Source: Methanomassiliicoccales archaeon
Lineage (GTDB): Archaea; Thermoplasmatota; Thermoplasmata; Methanomassiliicoccales; JACIVX01
DNA length: 12,344 bases
Reading direction: 5' to 3'
Assembly (NCBI GenBank): GCA_028682925.1
Contig: JAJRAG010000149.1
Span: forward strand, 1-12,344
Numbering within the stretch: position 1 is the first letter of the stretch; every line of letters begins with the position of its first letter. The position numbers were made by a program, and so were the translations under genes. Below are positions 1 through 5,217 of the stretch, piece by piece. The notes beneath the pieces were generated by a model. That model was not told the origin of the DNA. It saw nothing but the letters and a program-made list of their open reading frames with translations, and ran no database searches.

Positions 1-216
1 GCCAAATGAAGGATTGACGAATGACTGTGTAGCCACCACACCTACCCCTGCTCTTCCCCATGGGACGATCGCCCCGACGTTGAACCAATGGGACTGCACA
101 GCGACTCCGATGTCCCTAGTTTTGGAATCAAAGGCGACTATCGAATAAGTATGCGCGAGTGGCGTCCCCCTGCTCCGCAATTCCTCTCTGGAAATGTCTT
201 TCATGTCAGATGCCAT
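1..216 (-). CDS. DUF1028 family protein (5' part only; runs off the left edge)
   Basis: Reading leftward from an ATG at 216, the frame stays open for 72 codons to the window edge, so the 3' part is missing. The translation carries the typical DUF1028 start: HTYSIVAFDSKTRDIGVAVQ at about residues 23-42, then VGAIVPWGRAGVGVVATQSF and NPSFG. DUF1028 proteins are predicted to have an N-terminal-nucleophile hydrolase fold, usually of 220-330 residues; their substrate is not established. In-frame alternatives are GTG at 234 and ATG at 204. The family core starts only near residue 23, so the true start could be the inner ATG. No convincing box A or SD is visible upstream. The family call is from recognised conserved residues; function is unknown. 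Confidence 0.82.
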   Translation of the reverse strand, partial: MASDMKDISREELRSRGTPLAHTYSIVAFDSKTRDIGVAVQSHWFNVGAIVPWGRAGVGVVATQSFVNPSFG

Positions 217-331
217 GCACTCAATTGAACTCACATTACAAAAGAATGACTCTTTGTGAGAAATCAGAGTCGGTGATCAAAAGGAGTCAAGCGGTCTGTT
301 TTATTGCCAATTGCGACCTTCCGTTTCCATA

Positions 332-532
332 ATGGAGAAACCATATTGCTGGATGATTCAAGGACACATCAATATCGAGGACTGTGCAGAAAGGAACTCA
401 GGGAGATTCGACCTAGATCTCAGACAATTATCACGATTTCACGAAATGGCGAAAAGAATATCGGTACACTGGTCACCGATACTTCGAGTAGTGGTCGAGG
501 AGGCCACAAATCTCCCTTGCGACGGCTTCTGA
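332..532 (+). CDS. Doubtful small ORF (66 aa), unknown
   Basis: An ATG at 332 opens a 66-codon frame beginning MEKPYCWMIQGHINIED. A T-rich box A-like TTTTATT lies about 30 nt upstream (near 299-305), which would fit a leaderless transcript. Against it: there is no SD, no family resemblance, another frame is open over the same stretch from TTG at 304, and its last 60 bp overlap the 3' end of the convergent gene at 473-934. Codon third positions show only weak G/C preference compared with good genes nearby. It is listed because it is the only candidate in the 217-472 gap, where I otherwise see nothing. Confidence 0.18.
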   Translation: MEKPYCWMIQGHINIEDCAERNSGRFDLDLRQLSRFHEMAKRISVHWSPILRVVVEEATNLPCDGF

Positions 533-934
533 GTACATTCCGTTCTGTTCTACTTCCTTGACATAAGTTTTCGCATCTTGAATCGATATCCTGGACGCCT
601 TGGCAACAACGCTAGCAAGGAACGACGGAGCGAAACTCTCATTCAAGTGAGCATCTCTCATTATTGCTTTCAGATCGTATTTGAATCCGCCAAGTCGGGA
701 AATGCTGAGCATTGCCGATCTCGGAGTCTCCTTTCGATTGTTCCTCTGTGAGTCTCTGCGAACGTTCCGAGGCTTTCTGCCGCTGTACGCCAAATCTATC
801 GCTCCGAGTTGGTGGACGCGATGCTGATACTTAATGATTGTTAGTGACCCAAGGTCGTATTTCCAATCGAATTCCCTATCAAGCATGTGTCCACTGAACG
901 ATGGGCATATCCCTCTTATGGTGTCAGAGCTCAC
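473..934 (-). CDS. Hypothetical protein, helical C-terminus
   Basis: I do not recognise a family. The frame is open on the minus strand from 1051, but an ATG at 1051 would lie inside the divergent amidohydrolase gene (start 1028). I therefore prefer GTG at 934 (about 153 aa), with ATG at 886 as another option. The middle is basic (SGRKPRNVRRDSQRNNRKE). The C-terminal 80 residues look like several amphipathic helices (FKYDLKAIMRDAHLNESF, then SIQDAKTYVKEVEQNG) and end in LLDHYSKYR. No signal peptide or membrane segment is visible. An AT-rich stretch at 986-994 could serve as box A for both this gene and the divergent one. A DNA- or RNA-binding role is only a guess from the basic stretch. Confidence 0.6.
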   Translation of the reverse strand: MSSDTIRGICPSFSGHMLDREFDWKYDLGSLTIIKYQHRVHQLGAIDLAYSGRKPRNVRRDSQRNNRKETPRSAMLSISRLGGFKYDLKAIMRDAHLNESFAPSFLASVVAKASRISIQDAKTYVKEVEQNGMYSEAVAREICGLLDHYSKYR

Positions 935-985
935 GGATTCGTGAGTGTATTTGTTCGGGAGACATTCGGCCTTCTCGAGAAAACA

Positions 986-994
986 GATAAATAG
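986..994. promoter_or_regulatory. Box A between divergent genes
   Basis: The sequence gataaatag lies about 38 nt before the ATG of the amidohydrolase, so a transcript starting 25 nt downstream would have a leader of about 11 nt. The reverse strand reads CTATTTATC and could direct transcription of the minus-strand gene starting near 934. Confidence 0.4.
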
Positions 995-1027
995 ATTCCC
1001 TGCCCCTGCCGATTCGAGTACTACCGC

Positions 1028-1915
1028 ATGATAATCGATGGCCACGCCCATCTTTGGCAGAGGAAGATGCTTCCGGATTCCATTTTGAAAACGTACCTTG
1101 AGCCCCTTCTTGCTCTGGACGGCCTGATCGATTTCAGCAAGGACATAGAGGAGATCTGGCCGATCACGGAGGTGTTTGCCCCGGGTTTGATCGAGGCAAT
1201 GGACACTGCTGGTGTGGATAAGACGATAATCTTGCCCTTGGACTTCGGTCTGGTGGAGGAACCGAAGACAGGGATAGAGGACTACAATCGCTTCGTCTTC
1301 GAATCCTGCGAAGAATACGCAGAAAGACTGATTCCATTTGTCGGAATAGATCCGAATAGAGGGAAGAAAGCTAAGGACCTCGTCCAGATGTTCGCCAAGA
1401 ACTACGATGCGAAAGGGATAAAGGTGTATCCCGCCACCGGGTTCAGGCCCAACGAGGATAGGTTGATCGACTTCTGGGATCTGCTGGATGATCTAGGGAT
1501 GCTTGTCGTTGCTCATTCCGGTGCCAGTTGGGGACCGTTGGATGAGGAGTGCAACCACCCTATCTTCTTCAGAGAAGTGCTCAATCGGTTCCCTGACATG
1601 AAGATCATCATAGCCCACCTTGGTGGCAAATGGAAGGAAGAGACGTACGAGCTTGCGAAGGAGTGTCCGAACCTATATGCTGATTGCTCCGCAGTGCAAG
1701 GATGGCTGCCCTCACAGCCTGAAGTGGCAAGGGATCGACTTATCGAGGCTGCGGCGAAAATGCCTGACCGGCTAGTCTTTGGGACCGACTGGCCGCTGTT
1801 CGACCTTAGTTATCCTCATATGCAGTGGGTCCGATTCGTGCGGGAGACGGACTGGGCCTCCGAGTCAATCAAAGAGAAGACGCTCGGGGAGACACTGAGA
1901 AGAATCCTCGGATAG
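1028..1915 (+). CDS. Metal-dependent amidohydrolase (Amidohydro_2 / COG2159 type)
   Basis: A 295-residue protein with the layout of the amidohydrolase_2 TIM-barrel family. A start motif DGHAHLW carries the metal-binding H6-x-H8 pair. KGIKVYP (about 129-135) sits at the position of the barrel strand carrying the conserved Lys. VAHSG has H163, IIAHLGG has H197, and FGTDWP has the catalytic Asp D254. All expected metal or catalytic positions are present and the length is normal. Family members include decarboxylases and hydrolases acting on carboxylates or lactones; the substrate here cannot be told. It is predicted to be cytoplasmic, with no signal peptide. The ATG at 1028 is supported because the HxH motif lies at the usual distance from the N-terminus and a box A lies upstream. 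It stands alone, convergent with the nitroreductase-like gene, 21 bp away. Confidence 0.88.
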   Translation: MIIDGHAHLWQRKMLPDSILKTYLEPLLALDGLIDFSKDIEEIWPITEVFAPGLIEAMDTAGVDKTIILPLDFGLVEEPKTGIEDYNRFVFESCEEYAERLIPFVGIDPNRGKKAKDLVQMFAKNYDAKGIKVYPATGFRPNEDRLIDFWDLLDDLGMLVVAHSGASWGPLDEECNHPIFFREVLNRFPDMKIIIAHLGGKWKEETYELAKECPNLYADCSAVQGWLPSQPEVARDRLIEAAAKMPDRLVFGTDWPLFDLSYPHMQWVRFVRETDWASESIKEKTLGETLRRILG

Positions 1916-1936
1916 CAGTAATAGGTGTCGGCGAGC

Positions 1937-2536
1937 CTACAACGCGAGCGGCACGGCCCATTTCCCGCTGAAGAAGTTCTCTCCGACAGGTTTCCTTTCC
2001 GGTCTGGTGACCTCTCTCTCTTTCTGTTTCTCTGAGAGAAGCGACTGGTCGGTGCCTGGATAGCCGCATATCACGTAAGTGATGACCACGTACTCATTTG
2101 GTATCTCCAGGAATTTTTTTACCTCGGCCTGATTGAATCCAGCTATTGGATGCGCAATGATCCCGAGCTCCGTTGCTCTCAGTAGCATCTGACCAACGGA
2201 AAGTCCAGTCGAGAACAGATAATAGTCTCTGCTATCGGGAAGGCGGCAGTCATCGTCCGATCTCGCCGCTACGACGAGTATTAGGGGCGATGTGGTGGCC
2301 CATGCGTTCCCTTTCGACAGCGTGCTCTTCACCTGGGTCAAAGTATCACTCTGTCTTGCCACTACGACTCGCCAAGGTTGACTGTTGTTGCAGGACGCTG
2401 ACAGTCTCATAGCCTCGACGAGCTCTCTAGCGATCTCGTCAGGGATTGGTCGATTGTCTAGCGTCCTCTGGGCCCTTCTGGAGGCTATGGCTTCTGCTAC
2501 TTGCATCGAACCACTCAAAGTCATAATTGAATCCAT
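1937..2536 (-). CDS. Nitroreductase-family FMN protein
   Basis: A 199-residue member of the nitroreductase superfamily, dimeric flavoproteins that reduce substrates with NAD(P)H using FMN. The N-terminal signature AIASRRAQRTLDNRPIP (about residues 16-32) corresponds to the family's SRRSxRxF region. SCNNSQPWRVVVA matches the classic NxQPW FMN-binding segment, and ATELGI with ICGYPG match the C-terminal half. The protein ends in ENFFSGKW, like the family's usual tail. The physiological substrate is unknown. In-frame ATGs lie at 2536, 2524 and 2506. The innermost gives an N-terminus (MQVAEAIASRR) most like family members, while an AT-rich AATAAGACTTAT (about 2545-2556) would place a leaderless start near 2524; the true start is undecided. 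Confidence 0.85.
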   Translation of the reverse strand: MDSIMTLSGSMQVAEAIASRRAQRTLDNRPIPDEIARELVEAMRLSASCNNSQPWRVVVARQSDTLTQVKSTLSKGNAWATTSPLILVVAARSDDDCRLPDSRDYYLFSTGLSVGQMLLRATELGIIAHPIAGFNQAEVKKFLEIPNEYVVITYVICGYPGTDQSLLSEKQKEREVTRPERKPVGENFFSGKWAVPLAL

Positions 2537-2566
2537 CTATTCATAAGTCTTATTACGGTTCGAACT

Positions 2567-2592
2567 TCTCAAATCGATCTCTCAAATCGATG
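2567..2592. repeat. Two-copy 13-bp tandem repeat in a divergent intergenic region
   Basis: TCTCAAATCGATC is followed directly by TCTCAAATCGATG, giving 12 of 13 identical bases. The pair lies between the nitroreductase-like gene and the membrane-protein gene, just upstream of the likely box A of each. Tandem sites in such a place are typical of regulator operators, but no regulator is identified. Confidence 0.5.
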
Positions 2593-2660
2593 GTGGATTC
2601 ACTGTCCGAACTCGTTCATCAAGTTATAAGTATCCGAGTGTCGAATAGTCTCCGATTGAT

Positions 2661-3209
2661 ATGTTCAGCGAGCTAGCTTCCTCTCCGATTCCCGAGGCGG
2701 CGCTTCTCGTCGGAGGATTCATCGCCATTCTGCTCGGTATCGTCGGGAAGAATGAGAAGACTTCGATCGACGAAATCGCACTGTTCTTTGGGTTTTTTGT
2801 CGGCGCGTTCATGATATTTCTGGGGATCGTGTTGTATTCCGAGGGAGACTGGCCCACGTCCACGATCATCGTTATGGTCGTTCTCGGTCTCGGACTGTTC
2901 ATGAGGGTGTTCAGAAAGGTCAAGTGGGCGGCGATAATCGCTTGGATTGTCGGAGGAGGAGTCGGCTACGGTCTCTACCTTTTGTCCAAGGTCGCTCTTG
3001 CCTCGGTACTGACTCCTACCGTGATCATAGTCGCCGCATTGATTGTAATGCTCATCGTCTACTTCCTTCTGAAGTTCCTTGAGGATACAGTCAGTTTCTT
3101 TGGGGCCATACTCAGCTTCCGTCCGATACTGTTCGTCCTTGGAATTGTCGCGATATTCGAGGGCGTGCTCCTCTTCTTGGACTCGTCCCTGTGGGCGATA
3201 TTTGGCTGA
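2661..3209 (+). CDS. Six-helix integral membrane protein, unknown function
   Basis: A 182-residue, very hydrophobic protein. About six membrane segments can be seen: roughly residues 13-30, 40-62, 67-83, 89-108, 113-138 and 152-178. They are separated by short charged loops, such as GKNEKTSIDE near 29-38 and RVFRKVKW near 82-89, so it probably resides in the cytoplasmic membrane. A glycine-rich stretch IVGGGVGYGLYLL occupies the fourth helix. I recognise no transporter or enzyme motif. A good box A (GTTATAAGTA, about 2622-2631) precedes the ATG by about 35 nt, giving a very short leader. It faces a nitroreductase-like gene across a 124-bp intergenic region with a tandem repeat. Confidence 0.75.
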   Translation: MFSELASSPIPEAALLVGGFIAILLGIVGKNEKTSIDEIALFFGFFVGAFMIFLGIVLYSEGDWPTSTIIVMVVLGLGLFMRVFRKVKWAAIIAWIVGGGVGYGLYLLSKVALASVLTPTVIIVAALIVMLIVYFLLKFLEDTVSFFGAILSFRPILFVLGIVAIFEGVLLFLDSSLWAIFG

Positions 3210-3249
3210 GAGAAGAGTGACCCAGATTTATTTCGCGGACCGCTAAACC

Positions 3250-3257
3250 TTTAAATG
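3250..3257 (+). promoter_or_regulatory. Box A of tRNA-Arg
   Basis: The sequence tttaaatg is centred about 29 nt before the first base of tRNA-Arg, the usual archaeal box A distance for a tRNA gene. Confidence 0.6.
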
Positions 3258-3320
3258 GGAGCACTTCTATCGAGGATTTGCGGGCTCGTGGCTTAGCCTG
3301 GATATAGCGCTGGCCTTCTA

Positions 3321-3345
3321 GCTCACAGGTCTTGTGACGGAAGCA
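3321..3345 (+). other. Canonical 37/38 intron of tRNA-Arg
   Basis: A 25-nt intron right after A37. Exon bases CUUC (32-35) pair with GAAG at 3340-3343. The two three-base bulges are UAG (cut UA/G) and CAA (cut CA/A). The intron closes with helix UCACA/UGUGA around the loop GGUCU, with one bulged C at 3338. This is the standard archaeal splicing-endonuclease substrate. Confidence 0.9.
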
Positions 3346-3367
3346 AGCCAGATGTCTCGGGTTCGAA

Positions 3368-3388
3368 ACCTTCGAGTCAAGGCGAAAC
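3368..3388 (+). other. Non-canonical T-loop intron (59/60) of tRNA-Arg
   Basis: A 21-nt intron inside the T-loop. The BHB is exact: T-stem UCGGG/CCCGA, central four-pair helix UUCG (3362-3365) with CGAA (3383-3386), three-base bulges AAA and ACU, and inner helix CCUU/AAGG around a six-base loop. Cutting after the second bulge base on each side restores the consensus T-loop UUCGAAU. Confidence 0.9.
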
Positions 3389-3418
3389 TCCCGACGGGCC
3401 CGCCACACTATCCAAAGG

Positions 3419-3428
3419 TTGATAAATA
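3419..3428 (+). promoter_or_regulatory. Box A of the eL41 (and probably tRNA-Trp) transcript
   Basis: The AT-rich ttgataaata lies about 45 nt before the eL41 start codon and directly after the tRNA-Arg gene. A start 25 nt downstream would leave a leader of about 20 nt that includes GAGGAG (3454-3459). No box A is visible immediately before tRNA-Trp. Confidence 0.5.
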
Positions 3429-3467
3429 CCTACATGATGACGGCATGAGACACGAGGAGTCATCAGG

Positions 3468-3575
3468 ATGAAACGAAGCTCACGCGCATGGAAGAAACGC
3501 GGCAAACAACGATGGAAATGGCGCAAGAAGAAGATGCGTCGCCGAAAGCGCGCGCAGAAAATGCGGAAGGTGTAA
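3468..3575 (+). CDS. rpl41e: 50S ribosomal protein eL41
   Basis: A 35-codon gene, shorter than usual gene-finding cutoffs. The product begins MKRSSRAWKKRGKQRWKW, continues RKKKMRRRKRAQKMRKV, and is about 60% Arg and Lys. This matches eL41 of archaea in length, in the W-K-K..G...R-W-K-W spacing and in the basic tail; the Thermococcales protein, from memory, has the same layout. eL41 is a single basic helix at the ribosomal subunit interface. The ATG at 3468 follows GAGGAG (3454-3459) at about 8 nt. The gene sits between two intron-bearing tRNAs, and its stop codon is only 10 nt before tRNA-Trp, implying a shared transcript. Confidence 0.92.
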   Translation: MKRSSRAWKKRGKQRWKWRKKKMRRRKRAQKMRKV

Positions 3576-3623
3576 CGATCATCATGGGGGTGTGGGGTAA
3601 CACGGCATCCTCGCGGGCTCCAG

Positions 3624-3720
3624 TTAATTGGGTGTGATTGTAGACGGGTTGCTGACCGGTGATGAGTAACTGGAGCGATGACCCGTTAATTCGCGCGGGG
3701 TCGCTCCCCGCGTGGTGGAA
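3624..3720 (+). other. Intron of tRNA-Trp
   Basis: 97 nt inserted between positions 37 and 38. It contains C/D-type boxes in the first 58 nt and a GC-rich hairpin at 3691-3715 in the remainder. The exact cut sites are inferred from the standard 37/38 position and from the anticodon stem pairing. Confidence 0.85.
3634..3681 (+). ncRNA. Intronic C/D box guide RNA, predicted to direct 2'-O-methylation of C34
   Basis: The box order is C GUGAUUG (3634-3640, degenerate), D' CUGA (3652-3655), C' GUGAUGA (3659-3665, perfect) and D AUGA (3678-3681, non-consensus). The guide before D, UAACUGGAGC (3667-3676), is fully complementary to GCUCCAGUUA (3617-3626) at the exon 1-intron junction. Counting five bases upstream of box D gives G3673, which pairs with C3620, the wobble base C34. 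This matches the Cm34 modification known for euryarchaeal tRNA-Trp. The guide before D' (CGGGUU, 3645-3650) can pair with AACCCG (3720-3725) in exon 2 around positions 38-41, where a second target is known in haloarchaea. Confidence 0.8.
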
Positions 3721-3735
3721 ACCCGCTGATCTGGG

Positions 3736-3749
3736 TTCAAATCCCAGCG
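3736..3749. repeat. 14-bp direct repeat, copy 1 (tRNA-Trp T-arm), possible att site
   Basis: TTCAAATCCCAGCG is the T-loop, 3' T-stem and first acceptor bases of tRNA-Trp. An identical copy lies 627 bp downstream at 4363-4376. Archaeal integrating elements commonly recombine in the T-arm and 3' end of tRNA genes. Confidence 0.5.
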
Positions 3750-3801
3750 CCCCCACATCATTCTCCTGTTCTCCCTTTCGTGACGACTGAGTCTTTCCGC
3801 G

Positions 3802-3851
3802 ATACTTGCGGACTCCACAAGTGGGCCGTCTTGGTCCAATACTTGCGGACT
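3802..3851. repeat. Pair of 13-bp direct repeats, period 37
   Basis: ATACTTGCGGACT occurs at 3802-3814 and again at 3839-3851, in the noncoding stretch after tRNA-Trp. Between them is a short hairpin CCAC-AA-GTGG (3815-3824). A second small hairpin GCTGA/TCAGC follows at 3872-3886. No function can be assigned. Confidence 0.45.
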
Positions 3852-4044
3852 ATTGCTCTAGACTGGTCCGAGCTGATGATGTCAGCCATCCAATGGAGTC
3901 AATCGGGATGCGGAGTTCAAATACGATAGACAGAGGTGTGATGCACAAGTGAGAGAATTCTGGAGTTCGAGTAGCGGTTATGGCCTTGCTGTTCGAGTCA
4001 TCATTTGAAAACCGACCTTGGTCAAGTATGTCAAGATGTATTAT

Positions 4045-4363
4045 CTAGCGTGATTTCAAATAAACATGAAGCGTTGTCACATCTGGCAGGTCGTTTCTAT
4101 TGAATGAAGATTCGTTCGAAGTTAACAGATACTCAAAACCTTTTTCTAACCGTTGCGTCATAAGGAAGCGGGGAGTCCCCGTGGACCTTCTCCAACTTCC
4201 CCACCGTAATTCTATTCTTCGGGGGCTCCTCACTCTTATGCCATAATCGTAGATCCGTTATTGGGTCCCGTCCTGCAGAACATCCAGTGGTCGATTCCTC
4301 GTTGGAGATATCACAAATTGAAGATTCAGAGAATAATAGAAGAAATGGAAATGGTTTGGTACT
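4045..4363 (-). pseudogene. Possible decayed gene in the gap after the secreted-protein gene
   Basis: On the minus strand the frame directly after the stop of the secreted-protein gene is open from 4363 to a TGA at 4133-4135 but has no usual start codon near its beginning. Its second half reads like protein (DPITDLRLWHKSEEPPKN, then GKLEKVHGDSPLPYDATV). Near a run of A and G at about 4139-4150, another frame takes over with FEYLLTSNESSFNRNDLPDV and runs to a TAG at 4045-4047. One frameshift would join the two. The composition is suggestive but no family is recognised. It may instead be noncoding sequence; a perfect hairpin CGGGG-agt-CCCCG lies inside at 4169-4181. Confidence 0.3.
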
Positions 4364-4376
4364 TCAAATCCCAGCG
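4363..4376. repeat. 14-bp direct repeat, copy 2, possible att site
   Basis: Identical to 3736-3749 of tRNA-Trp, in the same orientation. It covers the stop codon and last three codons (AGI-stop) of the minus-strand secreted-protein gene. Bases outside the 14 do not match the tRNA. Confidence 0.5.
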
Positions 4377-5056
4377 AGCATAGCATCAAGCCATGAAGGG
4401 ACCCAGATCTTCAGCATCTGAAGCTCACTGTTCGATATCTTCAACAGCACATGAAATGAAACGTCGAGTTCCAATGCAGATCCCCCGAGATCGTTTCCAG
4501 CAGCAATCGTCGCGTAGCCGTTGACATGCACATTGATCATGAGGTCGGTGATGTCCGACGTCTCGCTCGCGATGGTCGCATGCATCATGAACTGCGCGTT
4601 CTTTATGTCGAGGGTGATCTGCTGGACAGGCAGTACCAAAGTGTCACGTGGAATCAGCGTAAACACGATCTCTCCGTGCCAAGCGAAGTGGCAGTTCACG
4701 TCCAATGCACCGTTTCTCTCCCATGCCATTATGTTGATGTGCGCCTTTCCGTCGACCTGCACCTGAATCGTTTCGACGTTGTCAGCCAGCCACAGAGCAG
4801 GGTCGAGGTATCCCGCGGCCATCAGCGCCTCTATGCAATCCTGGACGTCAGACGGCAAGGCTGAGTAGAAATCCCAGAGGTTCTGACGCGTGGGCACTTT
4901 GATATCTACTATTCCATTCACGTCCCGTGTTTCCACTATCTTAAGCACTCTGTCTTCCGATTTCGCAGAGACATTGGTCGCCGAGAATGAGAGCACTACA
5001 AGCATCACCACCATGACGGTAGCCGTTAGACTAGTCCCGAACCTTCCAATAGCCAT
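4364..5056 (-). CDS. Secreted protein of unknown function
   Basis: I prefer the ATG at 5056 (230 aa) over in-frame GTG 5089 or ATG 5083, because GGAGGAG lies just upstream at good SD spacing and because this start gives a well-formed signal peptide. The N-terminus has a basic start (MAIGRFG), a hydrophobic core (ATVMVVMLVVLSF), and a likely Sec cleavage after VSA near residue 31. The mature protein of about 199 residues has no further clear membrane helix. Its second half looks like alternating beta strands (IQVQVDGKAHINIMAW, IVFTLIPRDTLVLPVQQITL, LMINVHVNGYATIAAG). No catalytic motif is recognised. A box A lies at 5143-5152, leaving a leader of about 60 nt. The gene is an intact island between two decayed stretches, and its 3' end coincides with the T-arm repeat. 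Confidence 0.72.
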   Translation of the reverse strand: MAIGRFGTSLTATVMVVMLVVLSFSATNVSAKSEDRVLKIVETRDVNGIVDIKVPTRQNLWDFYSALPSDVQDCIEALMAAGYLDPALWLADNVETIQVQVDGKAHINIMAWERNGALDVNCHFAWHGEIVFTLIPRDTLVLPVQQITLDIKNAQFMMHATIASETSDITDLMINVHVNGYATIAAGNDLGGSALELDVSFHVLLKISNSELQMLKIWVPSWLDAMLAGI

Positions 5057-5142
5057 TCTTCTCCTCCCACAGTCGTCCAGCATCCTCACTCATGTGGAGC
5101 AATAATGCTTGGATAGACTTTTACGGTAAAATAATGTGCATC

Positions 5143-5152
5143 TAATATATAA
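5143..5152 (-). promoter_or_regulatory. Box A of the secreted-protein gene
   Basis: The reverse strand reads TTATATATTA, the strongest TATA-like element nearby. A start 25 nt downstream gives a leader of about 60 nt that ends in the SD sequence. A 7-bp hairpin TCATTCT-AG-AGAATGA lies just upstream at 5176-5191. Confidence 0.6.
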
Positions 5153-5217
5153 CCTTCCCTAGGTAGCCAGAGTTATCATTCTAGAGAATGAGAACACTAG
5201 AGATGAGGTACTTTTCT

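Larger units (their letters stand above)
3282..3405 (+). tRNA. tRNA-Arg(UCU) with two introns, one in the T-loop; CCA encoded
   Basis: The acceptor GGGCUCG pairs with CGGGCCC (3395-3401), followed by G73 and an encoded CCA (3403-3405). The D-stem is GCU/AGC. The anticodon stem is CUGGC/GCCAG with mature loop CUUCUAA (anticodon UCU, reading AGA). The unspliced gene is 46 nt too long. Removing 3321-3345 (25 nt after position 37) and 3368-3388 (21 nt in the T-loop after position 59) leaves a normal 75-nt tRNA plus CCA. The mature T-arm is UCGGG-UUCGAAU-CCCGA, an exact consensus that is broken in the unspliced gene. Both introns form BHB motifs. A box A lies 29 nt upstream. Confidence 0.93.
3586..3755 (+). 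tRNA. tRNA-Trp(CCA) with a 97-nt intron containing a C/D guide RNA
   Basis: The acceptor GGGGGUG pairs with CGCCCCC (3748-3754), followed by A73 at 3755; the CCA end is not encoded. The anticodon stem GCGGG (3613-3617) pairs with CCCGC (3722-3726). The loop reads CUCCAG before the intron and A38 after it, giving anticodon CCA. The T-arm is CUGGG-UUCAAAU-CCCAG. Removing 3624-3720 leaves a 73-nt tRNA. The exon-intron pairing at the junction is imperfect (CUCC against GUGG in the standard register, or UCCA/UGGA when shifted by one). A strong hairpin CGCGGGG/CCCCGCG (3694-3712) lies in the 3' part of the intron. The large guide-bearing intron is a known feature of euryarchaeal tRNA-Trp. Confidence 0.93.

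Noticed and set aside
304..561. 85-codon frame from TTG at 304 on the plus strand
   Set aside because: It has no SD or family signal, competes with another frame over the same bases, and overlaps the convergent gene by nearly 90 bp.
3463..3839. Open frames on the minus strand across eL41 and tRNA-Trp
   Set aside because: They lie antisense to a confident ribosomal protein and a confident tRNA. The translated antisense tRNA end (GFEPRS and similar) is a common artefact.
4169..4181. CGGGG-agt-CCCCG hairpin as a riboswitch or terminator
   Set aside because: It is isolated, with no U-run and no surrounding conserved structure that I recognise.
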